A DNA stretch of 64,000 nt, from contig CM038469.1 of the NCBI GenBank assembly GCA_021464415.1, positions 24,881,901-24,945,900 on the forward strand. Reading direction: 5' to 3'. The stretch comes from Lonicera japonica (taxonomy: Eukaryota > Streptophyta > Magnoliopsida > Dipsacales > Caprifoliaceae). Shown here one piece after another: positions 12,501 to 22,980 of the stretch. A model generated the notes under the pieces. That model saw only the letters and a program-made list of their open reading frames with translations. It ran no database searches and was not told where the DNA came from. A program made the translations under genes and the position numbers. Numbering within the stretch: the stretch's first letter is position 1; each line of letters begins with the position of its first letter.

Positions 12501-14299
12501 ATTCATGTAATAATTATTACTCACAATAACAGCTTGTGTCTCTGGATTTATAGTGCCGCTATTTTTAGGAGTGCGTGTTCTTCTAAACACGTTAATTCGA
12601 TTAGTATCCTCTCCTGCTTCCTCCATCTAATATTTTATAAAAGCAACATTGTTATAACCTAACAATATGAGAGTAACATAACTCATAATCTATAATAAAA
12701 CTTACACCTGCTCTAATCTGAGCATGTGGCGTTCTCCCAGTCCTGTGATTTAAATCTTGATATTGACGATTTGTTTTTGTTTTGAGCAGAAATAACCTAC
12801 AAAATTCCCAAGGCTAATTTACAAATTTTACATCTTAATGAATTGATGTAACTATCAAGCAAATTTATTAAATACATGTTGCTTCTCAGTCCCCCAATAG
12901 GCAACAAGCGTCTCCCACTGATCTTGAACCACCCTAAGCGGCTTATTGTTTAAGCGTTGTTCATCAGTTTCCCAAATGTCGTAGTACTGCGTTTTTACTT
13001 GACTTTTCCACTTTCTCCAAATATCTCCAACATTTTTTAAGCAATTTTCTCTATACTCTAGAGGAGCGTTCGTATTATCCTATAAATAAAACTCAATTTA
13101 ATCATTATTAGATGACAACAGTAGAATGTATTGAGCAATTACACTAGAATATAAATTAACGAATTTAAGCATAGGATATTTACTTCAACTTCTTTCCATA
13201 TATAATCCAATATATCTTGGGGCACATCTTTCCACTGCTCATATATTAATGGAACTTGCTCCCCATTTCGAGCTATGATCCCAAGATGTGTTTTAAGATG
13301 GTGTTGATTAGGACCATATGCTTGCATATATTGATTAAACTCTAGGTGCAACTTTTGACCAGTGCCCCAAGTGTTTAATCCCTTTTCCACACCTCTACCT
13401 CGTCGAGTAAAAGTAGAATCGCTAGCCGAGGTACCTGTGATTTAAAAAAGGCCAAATGAAGCAAAATAAGTTTACTAGAAAAAGCCAAATCACTCGAAAA
13501 TATAGCACCAAATTCAACAACAAAAAAATATATAAACAATACCAAACGAAATCCCAAAGCAACAGATTATTAAAAAAAATAATGAAAAAGCAGCAAAGCA
13601 ACAGCCAGCAAATACACGCATAGGCATAATCTATATGGTTTGACCCTGTTCTAGTCTTGAAATTGTTGCTTTTATTGTACTATTCTTTTCTTTCTGGTTT
13701 GAACTAATGAAGTTAAAAATTGTTGCTACACTATTCTATAGGAATTGATATATATATATATATATATATATGTATACACACTAATACTAAGCAATGGGCG
13801 AGAGAAGTCAAGAGAAAGCGAGAGAGAAAGAGAGAGGGCGAGAGAGACGTACCTTTCTGCTGTTGGTAGTGAGCGACAATGATTAGGGATTGGAGATGGA
13901 GATGGAGAAGAGGGGATTAGGGATTCACGATTGAGAAGAGTTCTAAGCGGGAGAAAAAAGTATTTGAGCGGGCTTAGTGTTGGGAACGAAACAAAAATGA
14001 TGTTTTATTTAATAAGTTATTTTTTTTTTGATATTCTTCAATTAAAACGACGTCGTATTATTGCTTATAAATATATATTTTTGGTAACAGCTCTCTAAGC
14101 CGTAGTAAATAAAGTTATTTGTCACGGTTCTATGTTTAACCGTTACAAATAACTTTTATTTGTAACGGGAATGTAACTAGCCGTGACAAATAATTTTACT
14201 TGTGACGGGACTAAAATTTGTGACAAATAAATGCCTTTAGTAACGGTTTTTGAGCTGTTACAAAAACATTCGTCACAAAAGACCATTTTTCTTGTCGGG
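9583..14299 (-). mobile_element. CACTA (En/Spm) DNA transposon, non-autonomous
   Basis: The left end starts with the canonical CACTACAAGAAAAA. The right end reads TTTTTCTTGT followed by CGGG where AGTG is expected, so the last four bases have decayed. Both ends carry the clustered subterminal repeats typical of CACTA elements, built from variants of GTCACAAA and CGTTACAAA (about 9600-10030 and 14095-14280). The body of 4.7 kb encodes a multi-exon minus-strand Transposase_24 (ORF2-type) gene, but the TNP2 transposase that autonomous members need was not found. Flanking triplets (TCT left, TTA right) do not match, consistent with an old, degraded insertion. A CT/GA-rich tract at 13800-13855 may be the 5' leader of the minus-strand gene. 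Confidence 0.85.
10361..13431 (-). pseudogene. CACTA Transposase_24-like gene, multi-exon
   Basis: Minus-strand exons deduced from homology and splice signals: about 13431-13184, 13079-12890, 12796-12706, 12626-12525, 11153-10794, 10693-10631 and 10381-10361, ending in TGA. The first exon carries a GPN motif and GTIAR-like LGIIARNGEQVPL; the second has DIWRKWKSQVK and WETLVAYWG; the third NHRTGRTPHAQIRAG; the fourth RRTRTPKNSG; the fifth VVGPDGHGCVRTYGKGVTP and a charged helical tail. This order matches the plant En/Spm Transposase_24 family, whose role beside the catalytic TNP2 protein is thought to be DNA binding. The junction between the second and third exons does not keep frame with simple GT-AG choices, so the gene may be inactive. 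The long intron at 11154-12524 contains extra AT-rich inserted sequence (about 11280-12360). Confidence 0.7.
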
Positions 14300-14339
14300 T
14301 TACGGGAGATTTTGATTTCATTGATTTCTTTATTAATTT

Positions 14340-14910
14340 ATCTCTCACTAATTCTAATTAATTCCTAATCTCGCTTAGAAATTATGTGGGATGGTTTATC
14401 AACTAAAAATACGAATAAAATAATTAATTAATAAAATACTAGGGTGGCGGAGTTATATATTTGATATTATGTTCCTAATATTTATGCCCAACAAACTTTA
14501 CTCTTTGTCTAGCACTAATTAGGTCTCTCAACTCTAGTAGATGCAGAACACAAATTCAATTTAACCCAATTAGTTCTTAATATCCAATTATTAATTCTTC
14601 CATAGCCAAACGCATGCATAAGATGAAAACACTCACTATAACCGTCAAAACACAATTTATATCCACTTTTAACAAATCATAAATTGAATCCAACAAAATA
14701 TAATGAGAATCCAATCTTATTTTTTATCAATTAAAATAGGCATTCAATAAGAAGAATTATTTTTAACATTAAAGCATTAAATTGGTAGAGTCAATTGGCA
14801 TGAATATGTGCAATAGAATCAATCAAATATTTTCATCCTCAACCCTAGATAATTACCTAGCCTAGCATGTTTAAAAATAAAACAAAACAAATAATTAAAG
14901 AATACATAAA
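14340..14910. repeat. 571-bp direct repeat, copy 2
   Basis: Second copy of the repeat at 7569-8139, same orientation, clearly diverged by substitutions. It starts 40 bases right of the CACTA end and is cut off exactly where Athila-like pol sequence starts, so a deletion or recombination joined the two. The pair brackets the CACTA element and could be LTR-like ends of an older element, but neither copy has been given TG/CA ends. Confidence 0.8.
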
Positions 14911-14933
14911 CTTCCAATATTCCGAAGGAATGT

Positions 14934-15742
14934 GTGCATGTATTTTCTTTGGATGATAGGAACAATGAAGAGCTCAAGGAAAAAGAAGAGAATGCACAAG
15001 TAGAACCACCAAAGCTTCAAGGGAAGATGGAGCTCAAACCCCTTCCTAGTAATTTGAAGTACGGTTTCCTAAGTACATTCGAAACTTACCCCGTGGCAAT
15101 ATCTTCCGAACTTTCAAAGGATCAAGAAGAGCAATTGGTAAGTATGCTAAGTATAGAAAAGTTTTTGGGTGGAAGTTAGCCGACCTCCAAAGGATTAGTC
15201 CTTTGATTTGCACTCACAAAATTCATTTGGAGGAAGGTGCAAAGCCGTCAAGGCTATTTCAATGCCGATTAAACCCTCACATATAAGAAGTAGTAAGAAC
15301 CGAGAAGTTGAAATTGCTTGATGCCAAGATCATCTATCATATTTCAGATAGCAAATGGGTGAGTCTGACCCAAGTTGTACCTAAAAAATCCTGGCTTACA
15401 GTAATTAAGAATGAAAACAATGAGTTGATACCTCAACAAGTCACCACCGGATGGTGAATGTGTATTAATGTAAGTTAAATGAAGTCACGAGAAATGACCA
15501 TTTCCAACTCCATTTTTAGATCAAACACTTGCAAGAGTGGCGGGTACTTTTGGAACTTTTGCTTATCAAAAAATGTCTTTTGGTTGATGTAATGCACTTG
15601 CCACTTTTCAAAGATGTATGTTGAGCATATTTAGCGACCCTAAAAGTTTTCATAGACGAATTTACCGTTTACGGTAAGTCATTTGATAATTTTTTGCTCA
15701 ATGTTGATCAGGTTCTAAATAGGTGCATCAAGAAGCAACTCG
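14934..15742 (+). pseudogene. Athila-like pol, upstream part of reverse transcriptase
   Basis: The frame opens with LKPLPSNLKYGFL and SSELSKDQEEQLVSML, the conserved lead-in to reverse transcriptase in Athila/Tat elements, then continues in shifting frames through sequence encoding ICTHKIHLEEGAK, VIKNENNELIPQ and MSFG-like motifs. The central palm segment is shortened: sequence equivalent to FCFLDGYSGYNQI is missing. Several stops are present (for example at 15177 and in the VTTGW region). The piece ends at the ACTCG target duplication of the first nested LTR, after which the same frame resumes at 18251. It is a dead fragment of a reverse transcriptase. Confidence 0.75.
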
Positions 15743-18250
15743 TAGAATGCCCCAAACCCAAGACTTGTACCGGGTGCGCCACAACGGCCACAACCTCGTA
15801 AGGTTAGCCCCATGAGGGTGCAAGGCCTCAGTCTCCAAGTACTCCATCCGAAAACTGAATTACACATACATCCAAAGCTAGAAAGTAGGAGTAAGTAACT
15901 AAATACTTAACCATTATTAATAAGTATTGATTATGAAAGATCTTGGGCAAAAGTTCTCTAAAATCCTTAATCCAAACATTATAAAGAAAACCTAAATCCA
16001 CCCAAAATAAAAGTCATAAACAAAGTCCAATACTCACTAGTAGTTTATAAAATCAACAAACTCTAATTAAGGATGTAAGAAACAAATGAATTCGTTCTAC
16101 GCAACTTCCACTAAGCCCTCCACCAACTCTGAGACTGTCTCCACTCCAAACCTCTAGAAACTCCCATGCTTTTTAATCTGAAATTGGTAAAGAAAATGTG
16201 AGCTCGACAGCCCGTAAGTAACCGTGTACCTTATTAATTGGATCAAGCAGGCTAAACCAATAAGTTATAATAAAGCATTTCAAAATTTAATAAAATGATA
16301 TTGCAGTATAAATAAAAGATTTTCAAAAACTAACAAAAACATTTCAAAACTTCATAGCAACAACAGTTCACATTCAATATAACTCAATAGCCTTTCCGAC
16401 CATGGCCACATACAATCCCTATAACAGGGCCCGCTGTGTCACATTTAACCCCTATGACAGGGTCCACTTCAAATATAGTTCCGGAACTTCGAATTTTTCA
16501 ACATTAACCCGTTGACAAGGTCCACTAACACAGTCAGACAGAGAGTTAAAGTAGTTCATATATCACAATTTATCTAAGTATTCATTTGTTGTTACACATG
16601 CTTGATCCGTTTTATGTCAAAAGAGATTTCATAAGCAATACTCAGAAGACAAATATTTAAAACAAGTAATTTAATACAAAATAAACCAATAAGGTAAAAG
16701 GTCACTTACACTACAGTAGCCTCAAAATAAAGAAGTCCACCAGTCAAGAATTCTCAACCGGTCTGACTTCTACCTAATTAACATAAGAGTGTGATTAATA
16801 AATACACTAGAGTGATTAACGATATATCTTAATCCTGCCAAACCCAAAGACTAATTACTCGACCCAATCCTAATGTTACAGAGTCACGGGCGGTCTAAGG
16901 TTACTATCACCAAATCAAAATCCCTGTTACTGACACTTTAGTAGATATAACTTACTTAGAAAATATGTTGACAAGGACTTAAGAAAAAAATAAATTAATA
17001 ATAATAATAATAATAATAATAATTATTATTATTATTATTATTAATGATAATTGATAACATCAAAGGAGTGTAGAATATATATCTGTACGCACATGAATCA
17101 TATTTACTGATGTATTATATATAAAGATGTAAAAAGTTAAATAATTAAATAATCTTAATATATATATATATACATATATAATATATAAAAGGTACACAGT
17201 AATGAAGCCACACAAAATAAATCTATATGTATGTATATATAAATATCTACTTATACATATATATAAATAATTAGTACAAAATTAAAGATCCAGCTATGCC
17301 TAAAAGAAAAACAATGAAAATAGTGATACAGTACAATAATGTGATGAACCACCACCAAAGAAAAAAATTGTTAAACTCCAATTTATGACCACACATTGAG
17401 GAGAAAATATAAGCCCTTCTCATGTTCCCTTCCACACGAAACTCACGCACACTATTTAACACTTGCAAAAGCTCACCCCCAAAATTATTCACACACAGGC
17501 CATCTGCCACTTATATATATATATATATGTATGTGTGTATATTTAAAGTATAGATGCACATATCATACGTGTATATAATTAAGGCATGTATGTAGTCAAA
17601 CTAATCACTAATACCTCCACGCGAATTAAATCAACAGAATGAAAACGGATTTTTTTCGGGGTATATATATATACGAAGCAAGATGATTATACACATGTAT
17701 ATTCATACTCAAAACATAATTAAATATAGGGGATTGATTTGGTGTAGTATTTCCATCCAATTATAATATCAGAGAAATTAATTGATATCTAGAACAAGAA
17801 AGCTAACCCGGAAACCAAAAGCGATGTCGCCTTCCCTTTCTTGCCTAAACCCGATCATGCTCTAGTTCCTAATTGCTTAGCAATCGAGGCTACACTTGTT
17901 CTCTCCTTCCCAAAAATATTAAAAGGATAAAACCTTAGTAGAGCCTGATGGGTGTGATCCCCATTTGTTCTTTCCTTTTTAAATGTAATACCCACGTACC
18001 ACATAAGTAAATTTATTTATTTTTTTAAGAAAAAAAATTATCTATATCCTTTTCTAATAAGGGTCCTAGAAGACTAAACTACACCAATTAACCTTGGAGT
18101 CCCAAAAGAGATCAACTATTGTTAAATCCCCCCCCCCCCCCCGGTGTTATCCTTCACCAAAATTCACCTTATCTATCCATTAATTATTAAAATAAAACTA
18201 TTCATATAAAACATTATAAAAACTAAATTAATAATAATCTGGTAATTACA
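15743..18250 (-). mobile_element. Solo LTR 1 (Ty3, Tekay/Del-like), minus orientation
   Basis: A 2.5-kb non-coding insertion splits the Athila reverse transcriptase. It is flanked by an exact 5-bp duplication ACTCG (15738-15742 and 18251-18255); without it the Athila frame reads straight across. The left end TAGAATGCCCCAAACCC aligns with TGTGACGCCCCAAAATCCC of solo LTR 4, and the right end is TTACA, so the terminal TG has mutated to TA. A CCCTATRACAGGG-type word recurs at 16415-16530. It contains a (TAA)n/(TTA)n microsatellite at about 16995-17042 and a 15-base C run at 18128-18142. No second LTR or internal domain is present, so it is read as a solo LTR. Confidence 0.7.
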
Positions 18251-18968
18251 ACTCGTTCTCAATTGGGAAAAATGCCACTTCATGGTGACGAAGGGCATTG
18301 TGTTGGGCCATGTTATATCGAGGAAAAGCATTGAAGCTGAGAAGGCGAAAATTAAGCTTATATCAAAGCTCCTCACTCCCAAGTCTATCAAAGATGTCCG
18401 CTCATTCTTGGGGCATGCCTGATTCTACCGACGCTTCATTAAAAATTTCAGCGCCGTCGCTAAACCCATGTGCAACTTGCTCTTGAAAGACACCCTGTTT
18501 GGATGGACCAAAGCATATGAGGAAGCCTTTGTCAAACTCAAGCACATGCTCACTATAACACCAATCATGCAAACTCTAGATTGGAGCCTTCCCTTTGTGC
18601 TTATGTGTGACGCGAGTGATTACGCTGTTGGGCTGTCCTTGGCCAACGCAAAGATAAGAAGTCAGGAGTAATTTATTATGCGAGCCAAACTCTCAGCAAG
18701 GCTTAAATGAGTTACACCAGCATCAAGAAGGAACTTTTGGCCATTGTCTTTGCCCTCGACAAATTTTGGTCCTACCTCATAGGATCCCTAATTGTCATCT
18801 TTACGGATGCGAAGCCAAGGCTTCTAAGATAGATTATTCTCTTACAATAATTCAATCTTTTCATAAAGAACAAGAAGGCTGTCGAAAATGTGGTGGCGGA
18901 CAATCTATCCAGCCTTTCCTTCATCGATCACATTGAAGAGAGTGTTATCAAAGATTCTTTTCTAGAGG
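18251..18968 (+). pseudogene. Athila-like pol, RT end and RNase H
   Basis: The sequence resumes the reverse transcriptase with NWEKCHFM and GIVLGHVISRKSIE, then DVRSFLGHA followed by a stop and FYRRFIKNFS, the connection domain. RNase H follows, with PFVLMCDASDYAVG carrying the first catalytic Asp and KELLAIVFALDKF. A frameshift or small deletion lies near 18655, a stop replaces the residue after TLSKA, and the segment around the catalytic TDH motif (HAALKYLL-type sequence) is missing. ENVVADNLS-type sequence marks the end of RNase H. Similar words in known Athila pol proteins support the call. Confidence 0.78.
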
Positions 18969-20785
18969 TGTAACACCCCTACCTTAATTAGTAGGATAAC
19001 ACCAGTAATTAAGACTTGGAGCGGTACTAACCCACCTTAGACTAGCTAAAATGGGTTTAAGATAATAATGAAGCAATAAATCTAAGTAAATCATATAATA
19101 TGGGACAAGCAAACATGTTACTCATGCTATGGGCGATAATATAAAATAGGAGTATAACATACGTCTACACAGATACATGTAATCTAAAGACATACAAAAC
19201 CATGTCAACATGTATTACAAAATGCACAACAACTTAAGCTAACCGTGGCTTGCCATATACACATATGTATAACAAAAATGGGTCAGTATCAGAGTCCTTT
19301 ACTTTGTTCCAGACCAAGTCGCTTCCTTAGTTTCATTCGACCCCGGGGTACCTGAATTTGTTAAACAGGGGTGAGCTCACAGCTCAGTAGGGGAGAATAA
19401 TAAGAAGGAATACGTACAAAATGTAATTAGCAGTTTAATCATAAATCATGGCTCAACCGATAAAATAATGCATGCATGTGCATATGCAGGTTACCTCCTT
19501 TGTGTTAACCATTATACCATATTGCCAAGAGAATGCCGAGTCGGGACGAATCATAATCATAAGAATAAAAATGGGCCTAACCGCCCCATATGATCATTCG
19601 AACACGATAGCAATATATATCTTCCAGCTCAGGAAAGATTATCATCATATCATAATAGAATAGAATTGGACCATATGTCCATCAATATCATATCACAAAA
19701 TCGTAAGTACTTTGTCGAGATCTAGATTTCTGGACTACTCACCACTGGCTCTAGATAGCCGACCTCATTGATGTCCCTCGGGGGTTTAAGGATTTTCAAC
19801 CCTAAGGCACCGAGCCCTACTTATTTTCACACCGACAAACACCAATCAATACATATTCTCTTCATCATTGAAGGGTCACCATAAAATCATAATCGGATCC
19901 ATCACAGATTATATCACATCCAGAATGATACAACAACCATCAGAAGCTTTTGGCATTATAGATACGATATATATGCCTATATAGGCCATAAGAATAGTCC
20001 GAGCTGGCCGAAAGATCTCCAGGAATTCAGTTGACACAATACCAATGCACAATATGCATAATATGCTTTCAAATGAACATTTAAAACAACTTATGCCATA
20101 TAACTACAACAAATCTCTATACATGTCCCTTGTTGTATATAATTCATCAATTAATCAATTTCATCAATATACAACATCTATACATCCAAAGGATATCTCA
20201 CATGTATCAAATAACACACATATATAAAGTATAATGGCATATCTTGCTTCAAATCACATGCTCATGGCTTCATAAATCATAAAACATCATTATCTTCATA
20301 AAAGAGAAGATGAAGACTGAAACCCCGTTCAGTGAAATCCCAAAATTCCTACCTCACTGCAATCCTCACGATGCGTAGAACAATTTATCTTAAAGTCGAA
20401 TCGAATTTCAAACGTTAAATAAATATGAAATCTAAAGAGAAAAATAAGAAATAAGCTTTGCTATGTAATTTGGGACAAAAATGGTGGAAATGGATGAAGA
20501 AAAAACTCTGACATCCTTAAAAATTGTGTAATCGACTAACCAACAGTCGCCTGTTAGGCCCAAAATAGGCCCTGTTAGGCCCATAATAGGCACCTCTTCA
20601 ACAACGAGGCAAAAATGAATCCAAGACCATCCCAAAACAGTCGCCTTTTCTACACAACAGGCGTATGTTACACCCACAATTGCAAAATTCAATATGAGGC
20701 ATACTAAAATCATTTAACAGTCATTTACACACTAAACACATTGAATCAAACATTATTTATATTTATACAAATATAGAGTGTTACC
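18969..20785 (-). mobile_element. Solo LTR 2 (Ty3, Tekay/Del-like), minus orientation
   Basis: Starts TGTAACACCCCTACC and ends near GAGTGTTAC, the inverted-repeat ends of this LTR group. The flanks AGAGG and TAAGG are only a partial match, so the target duplication has decayed. Two blocks match solo LTR 3 in opposite orientation: one around CTCTAGATAGCCGAC (19740s, compared with 24500s) and one around GAGCTCACAGCTCAGTAG (19373 onward, compared with 24860-24890). The pair is therefore one family inserted twice. A palindrome-rich block at 20528-20660 repeats CTGTTAGGCCC and TAGGC words. No protein-coding content is present. It sits where the Athila integrase core has been deleted. Confidence 0.6.
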
Positions 20786-21420
20786 TAAGGTGTCCCTTGC
20801 TTATCAACCTCAAACGTACAAGCAAGCCAAGCTTGCAAATCGAGAGATAAAACAAATTTTAGAAAAAATGGTGAATCCGAGTCGCAAAGATTGGTCATTG
20901 GGACTAAACGATGCACTTTGGGCTTACCGAACCTCTTTTAAAATAACTCTCAGGATGTCTCCATATCGGATTGTGTCTGAAAAGCTTTGTCAGTTGCTCG
21001 TTGAATTAGAACACAAATCATTTTGGGCAATCAAGTTGGTAAATTGTGATTTTGAAAAAGTCAGGAAAAATCGGATGTTGCAAATAGAAGAATTGGAGGA
21101 ATTAGAGAGAGATGCGTATCAAAATGCGAAGATTAATAAAAAAAGGGAAAAAAATTCACGATAAATCAATCTTGCAAAAAAATTTCAAACTCGGCCAAAA
21201 AGTTTATGTTTATGATATGCGTCTCCACTTTTTTCCCAAAAAATTAAAGTCTCGTTGGACTAGCCCCTACATTGTCAAGCATGTATTCTATTTGGGGCCG
21301 TGACAGTGATTGATCCAAAAACGGGGTTCGAATTCAAAGTTAATGGACAAAGATTGAAACCGTTTTTAGAAATTTCGGCGCTAAAGAAGTGCACCCCTCT
21401 TAGCGATTCGACCTACGCTT
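20786..21420 (+). pseudogene. Athila-like integrase C-terminal part
   Basis: The frame beginning at about 20787 encodes VSLAYQPQT, then SNREIKQILEK-like, NPSRKDWSLGLNDALWAYRT and MSPYRIV, the conserved end of the integrase core in Athila elements, followed by ELEELERDAYQNAK. A stop after 21160 is followed by a shifted frame with GQKVYVYDMRL, PKKLKSRWTSPYIV and, after another shift, FKVNGQRLKP, the usual integrase C-terminal region. The HHCC domain and the catalytic D,D of the DDE triad are absent. The missing part is about 1 kb relative to a complete Athila pol. The fragment is not functional. Confidence 0.8.
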
Positions 21421-22107
21421 AACAAGCGTAGGTCGTGTTTGAATATAATTTTTGTTTTTTTTGGAGTTTTAGGAGCATCATCGCATCTTGAAAAAAAATT
21501 CAGGGGTCGTTCGAGAACAATCGAAAAAATGAGGGGGTGAAGAAATGACCAAATGCTGAAAAAAGAAAACCTCTCTGATCGATCAGAGGGCTACCAGCCA
21601 AAGCCCACTGCCATTTCCCTGATCGATCCCATGATTGATCAGAGGGGTTGTTTGACCAATCAACTGAGCCTTTTAACTTTGTAAATTTGATATCTCTCTT
21701 TCCTTTCTTCAAAACCCACGACCCTCTCTCCTCCAAACCTCCATTAGCCCTCTCATCAGTCCTCTAAACACATAAAATCCTTCATTGAAGAGGGAATATC
21801 CATCAAAGTCTTCAAATTCATCACCATTCTCTCAAATCTTGTCCCAAGATCACCATACTTATCACTTTCTTTTTCTAGAAAAATCCAAGCCCTAACCCTC
21901 ATCTCCACTTTCGAACTTTTCAACCAAAATCCAAGATTTCACCTTCCATTCTCCTCTTTCATCATCACAAACACATAAGCTTCACTTTCAACCATTAATT
22001 TTCACTAAAATCCATCCAAATTTTGGAATTTCATCCTAAGAACCCTTAATTTCGAGTCTAACTCCAAACCTACCAAAACCTCAATTCCTACTTGATTCAA
22101 AGCACTA
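21421..22107 (+). other. Athila pol-env spacer with GATCGATC palindromes
   Basis: Non-coding leader between pol and the env-like ORF. It holds TCTGATCGATCAGAGG at about 21574-21589 and a second cluster CCTGATCGATCCC...TGATTGATCAGAGG at 21618-21646. The same GATCGATCAGAGG word occurs in this element's 3' LTR near 29824. The rest is CT-rich, as expected of a 5' untranslated leader for the env-like ORF. Confidence 0.5.
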
Positions 22108-22980
22108 ATGGCTTCATCTTCCTTCAAATCAAAGTCCAAGAAGAAGCAAGATCTCCCCACTAAGCCTACCACAAAGAGTGTTTCGGGAGAAGGGTATAAT
22201 GGGTTTCGCAACAAGGGTGAATTTGAATGGTGGGAAAAGTATTTCGAACTCAATCCGATAGTGATGGAGAGGCCGGTCAAAATTCAATCCTTTAAAGTAA
22301 TCCCACACCGAACAGCTATTGAGGAACGCTCCGGGTGGATTAATTATCTCAATAAGCCCGCTCATGTTTGTAATGCTTCTATTTGTACTGAATTCATTGT
22401 TTCATTAATTCAAGATAGCAAGAATGATGAGTACTCATTTACAGCCCCGAGTTCGTAGCAAAACGGTCAAAATGAACCTTCGTAACGTTAATATTACATT
22501 GCGAATTCCTGCACTTAATGAAAATGAGTATGAATTCAAGTTGAAAGAATGAGATGATGGGTTGTCTCATGATAAGTTGGCCTCGTTTTTGTGTGGCCAA
22601 GAGTCCACTTAGAACCAACCAAAGTTCTCGAAGAATGGCATTCACCAAAATCACTATGCCCTTTGGTTGGTCATTGCCAATGCAATTGCCCCCACCTCAC
22701 ACACAGCTCATTCCAAGCCAAGCCCGGGTGGTTAAGGTAATTACAAGTATAAGGAAATTTTGCTTGGTTCGATACTTCATTCGAAAAATTACGGAGGCTA
22801 TTGATTCAACCTCCTTCAATGAAGAAATCAAAATGGGGGTCCTCATTACACGCTTATGTTTAGCACATTGGGTTCATGAGACGGCGGCGGATGATATTAA
22901 AATGCAATTACACCTACTTGATAGAACCACGATGAATTAATCAATGGGGCAATACTGAAATAGGGGCCGAGGACTGCAAG
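22108..22980 (+). pseudogene. Athila env-like ORF, N-terminal part
   Basis: An ATG at 22108 opens a 116-codon frame with a basic start (SFKSKSKKKQ) and a tryptophan-rich block (FEWWEKYFELNP). After the TAG at 22456 the same type of protein continues in broken frames (LRIPALNENEY, NHYALWLVIANAIAP) to 22980, where solo LTR 3 is inserted. Position after integrase and this composition match the third ORF of Athila elements, sometimes called env-like and partly covered by a family annotated as putative plant transposon protein. Its function in plants is unknown. At least five stops or shifts make it a pseudogene. Confidence 0.55.

Noticed and set aside
18128..18142. 15-base C run as a regulatory element
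   Set aside because: It is a simple homopolymer in solo LTR 1, possibly length-inflated by sequencing, with no supporting context.
21320..21345. GGTTCGAATTC as a tRNA B box
   Set aside because: It encodes part of the Athila integrase tail and no tRNA fold surrounds it.
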